From an uncultured bacterium (GTDB taxonomy: Bacteria; Cyanobacteriota; Vampirovibrionia; Gastranaerophilales; Gastranaerophilaceae): 51,739 nucleotides of DNA. Of this stretch, positions 50,182-51,739 are shown piece after piece; within the stretch, counting starts at the first letter, position 1, and the number at the start of each line of letters is the position of its first letter. A program made the position numbers and the translations under genes. The notes beneath the pieces are model-generated. The model ran no database searches. It was not told the DNA's origin and saw only the letters and a program-made list of their open reading frames with translations. The DNA is taken from assembly GCA_949296355.1 (NCBI GenBank), contig CASFPS010000012.1:1-51739 (forward strand). Reading direction: 5' to 3'.

Positions 50182-50391
50182 ATGTCAAAAAAGTTAAAAA
50201 TAAGACTCCTTCCGAACGGAGAAATTCAGATGGAAACCATCGGAGTTAAGGGAAAAGAGTGTCTGAATTATGTAAAGCTGCTGCAAAAGCTTGTTAATGC
50301 AAAGATTACAAAAACAGAACTTACGGATGAGTATTACCAGACTGAAACCGAAGTTACAAATGTCGAAAATGTCGAGATAAGGCTGGACTAA
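50182..50391 (+). CDS. DUF2997 small protein
   Basis: A 69-aa protein matching DUF2997: IRLLPNGEIQMETIGVKGKE then CLNYVKLLQKLV and DEYYQTE, whose consensus is IxxDGxVxxExxGxxGxxCxxxxxxLxxxLG and xEYY. Four bases after the Ycf35-like gene; AAGAG start site. In cyanobacteria and others this family lies next to DUF1257 genes, often with a ferredoxin. A single Cys is conserved. Function unknown. Confidence 0.8.
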   Translation: MSKKLKIRLLPNGEIQMETIGVKGKECLNYVKLLQKLVNAKITKTELTDEYYQTETEVTNVENVEIRLD

Positions 50392-50496
50392 AAATTTCAT
50401 TGCATATCTTTTTCTTTTGTGCTACTATCTGTACAGAAGTGGGGAGGGCAGATACGGAAAAAGTCCGTTTTTCCCGAGGATAAGAGAGGTTGTTCA

Positions 50497-51192
50497 ATGA
50501 GCGAAGGACATTGGATTGTAAATAAAGTTATTGCCGGACATTCTATGGCTTTTAACATGGATACTCTGATTACAATGTGGGCAGCTATGATATTTCTGCT
50601 GGTTGTCTCATTTATTGCAACCAGAAAACTCACAATTTTCCCTACCAAATTACAAATAGTTTTTGAGAATATTCTCGGATATTTCTCGGATTTAGTTACA
50701 GGTATGATGCCAAAAGAAGGTAAAAAACATTTCCCTCTTATTGCATCATTATTTTTATTTATAATAACGGCAAACCTTATGGGACAGCTGCCGTTTAAGA
50801 TGATACAGCTGAAACATGGCGAACTTGCAAGCCCTACTAACGACATAAACCTGACAGCCGGTCTTGCAATTATCGTTCTTATATATTATGTAACTGCAGG
50901 GTTAATTAAGAAAAAAGGGAAATTTTTACTTCACGAATTTTCTTTTGTCGGTATAATTTCAATGCTTGTTGAAATTTTGGAATTATTCACAAGACCATTA
51001 ACACTTGCGTTACGACTTTTCGGCAATATCCTTGCCGGAGAAATATTGATAACGGCGCTTTTAGGACTATGTGCCTGGGGGCTTCCGCTTCCGATAATGT
51101 TTTTTGAGATACTAGTAGCGTGTGTACAGGCATTAGTATTTACGATGTTAACAACTGTCTATATTGCAACTGCTGTAAATGATGAACATTAA
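50497..51192 (+). CDS. atpB: ATP synthase subunit a
   Basis: Membrane stator subunit forming the ion half-channels. The 231-aa protein carries the essential Arg in LTLALRLFGNILAGEIL and the closing VQALVFTMLTTVYIATAVND. Five or six helices. The ATG at 50497 is selected for AAGAGAGG upstream; the frame from 50419 is rejected. A stretch of 105 bases after the DUF2997 gene provides space for a promoter. No atpI precedes it. Confidence 0.93.
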   Translation: MSEGHWIVNKVIAGHSMAFNMDTLITMWAAMIFLLVVSFIATRKLTIFPTKLQIVFENILGYFSDLVTGMMPKEGKKHFPLIASLFLFIITANLMGQLPFKMIQLKHGELASPTNDINLTAGLAIIVLIYYVTAGLIKKKGKFLLHEFSFVGIISMLVEILELFTRPLTLALRLFGNILAGEILITALLGLCAWGLPLPIMFFEILVACVQALVFTMLTTVYIATAVNDEH

Positions 51193-51231
51193 AAAAATAA
51201 AGATATATAATTCAATACGAAGGAGAAGAAA

Positions 51232-51477
51232 ATGGAAGACGTAAAAACAATTTCAGATTTAGCACAATTAGGAGCAGGTATTGCAATGGGTTTTGGTGCA
51301 ATCGGTGCCGGTCTTGGTATTGGTGTTGCAACAAAAGGTTTGATGGATGCTATTTCAAGACAACCGGAAATTGCAGGTAAAGCAGTAGGTTTCTTCCTCG
51401 TTGGTGCTGCTCTTGCAGAAGCTTGTGCTATTTACGCATTAGTTATAGCAATGAAACTATCCGGCATGATGGGCTAG
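51232..51477 (+). CDS. atpE: ATP synthase subunit c
   Basis: Two-helix proteolipid of the rotor ring, 81 aa. Ion-binding Glu63 in LAEACAIYALV; loop RQPE. Lacks the Gln in helix 1 and the Ser-Thr after the Glu that mark Na+-type rings, so H+ is expected. AAGGAG precedes the ATG. Subunits b, delta, alpha and the rest should follow, but the window does not show them. Confidence 0.94.
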   Translation: MEDVKTISDLAQLGAGIAMGFGAIGAGLGIGVATKGLMDAISRQPEIAGKAVGFFLVGAALAEACAIYALVIAMKLSGMMG

Positions 51478-51739
51478 GGGTAAATCCCAGGGGGGGGCAA
51501 ATGTAGTAGCAATATCTACATTTCAACTTCAAAGTCAAGACTGATAACAATTGATTTGCGAAAAACCTCCCGTATGAAATAGTTTGCAAGTGATCTCTCC
51601 CGCTCAAAGGGTAATCGAGGCATAGCAAGCCGGTTGATAGTTTGTTCAAAAGGGAGACCGGTAAGCGCAAAACAAATTAGTAGTATAGCGGGATGTCTCC
51701 GGTCCAGAAGGTTAAATCGAGGCAAAACAAACCGGTCGG
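51478..51739. other. Unusual non-ATP-synthase sequence at the 3' end
   Basis: 262 bases after atpE without atpF. Composition changes; G8 at 51490-51497, then a direct repeat AATCGAGGCAxAxCAAxCCGGT at about 51612-51633 and 51715-51736. Short minus-strand frames (for example 51516-51725) exist but have no ribosome site. It may be a repeat element, or a junction of a misassembled contig. Confidence 0.5.

Noticed and set aside
51232-51477. Na+-coupled ATP synthase c ring
   Set aside because: Helix 1 lacks the Gln and helix 2 has Ala-Cys instead of Ser-Thr after the Glu.
51516-51725. 69-aa minus-strand protein at the window end
   Set aside because: No start signal and overlaps a direct repeat; cannot be supported as a gene from this window alone.

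Overview
The window reads as one chromosomal stretch of a non-photosynthetic relative of Cyanobacteria, most likely a gut Melainabacteria/Gastranaerophilales (Vampirovibrionia) genome. The basis is low GC, a complete-looking diderm envelope theme (kdsA, kdsC, an LptF/LptG permease, MurJ), plastid/cyanobacterial families (a Ycf46-like AAA ATPase with a Ycf35-like protein and a DUF2997 protein) without any photosynthesis gene, anaerobe-type enzymes (acyl-CoA dehydratase activase, radical-SAM activase), and several large proteins I recognise only as probable lineage-specific families. The taxonomic call is an inference from gene content.

Layout. 1-1000: 5' end of a HigB-type toxin gene, an unidentified ~175-nt RNA with promoter and terminator, tRNA-Leu(GAG), and three ~148-bp tandem structured repeats on the 5' side of the tRNA that carry its first bases. 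1000-4860: small protein, dut, zinc-ribbon protein, nagZ, secreted TPR protein, DUF4145-like membrane protein, ruvC. 4967-12508: a co-directional block holding a split acyl-CoA dehydratase activase pair, a MacB-type permease, a sensor kinase, then kdsA and aroA overlapping. 13027-18846: pcrA, a DprA-like protein, a helical-repeat protein, a STAS-like protein, kdsC. 18916-23101: lineage-specific proteins. 23197-27888: cysS, SpoIID-like, murJ, tRNA-Ser(CGA). 27889-29348: a small segment bounded by an 18-bp copy of the tRNA-Ser 3' end. 29507-32498: a predicted zinc metalloprotease and a large helical protein. 32644-36319: cdd, zinc ribbon, pgpH, ybeY, dgkA. 36320-44550: repeat-rich DNA, lipoamide-dehydrogenase-like protein, two membrane proteins, acetyltransferase, MFS exporter, small regulator-like protein, DUF6485 protein, queH, VKOR-DsbA fusion. 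44896-51477: LptF/G permease, HhH protein, three tiny membrane proteins, radical-SAM activase, ycf46/ycf35-like/DUF2997 cluster, atpB and atpE. The last 260 bases do not continue the ATP synthase operon as expected.

Themes. (1) Envelope and cell-wall supply: KDO synthesis (kdsA, kdsC), LPS export (LptF/G), lipid II flipping (MurJ), undecaprenol/diacylglycerol kinase, NagZ and SpoIID-type wall turnover. (2) Signalling and genome upkeep: c-di-AMP phosphodiesterase PgpH, sensor kinase, RuvC, PcrA, DprA-like, dUTPase. (3) Many dispersed palindromic repeats in the intergenic gaps, at least four families. (4) A recurring promoter form in which the -10 hexamer sits exactly six bases before an ATG, suggesting frequent leaderless mRNAs.

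The strongest candidates for something undescribed are the tRNA-Leu-seeded tandem repeats (401-857), the Ycf46/Ycf35-like/DUF2997 cluster (47981-50391), the repeated leaderless promoter geometry, and the lineage-specific proteins with a shared N-terminal pattern plus the HEFGH metalloprotease.
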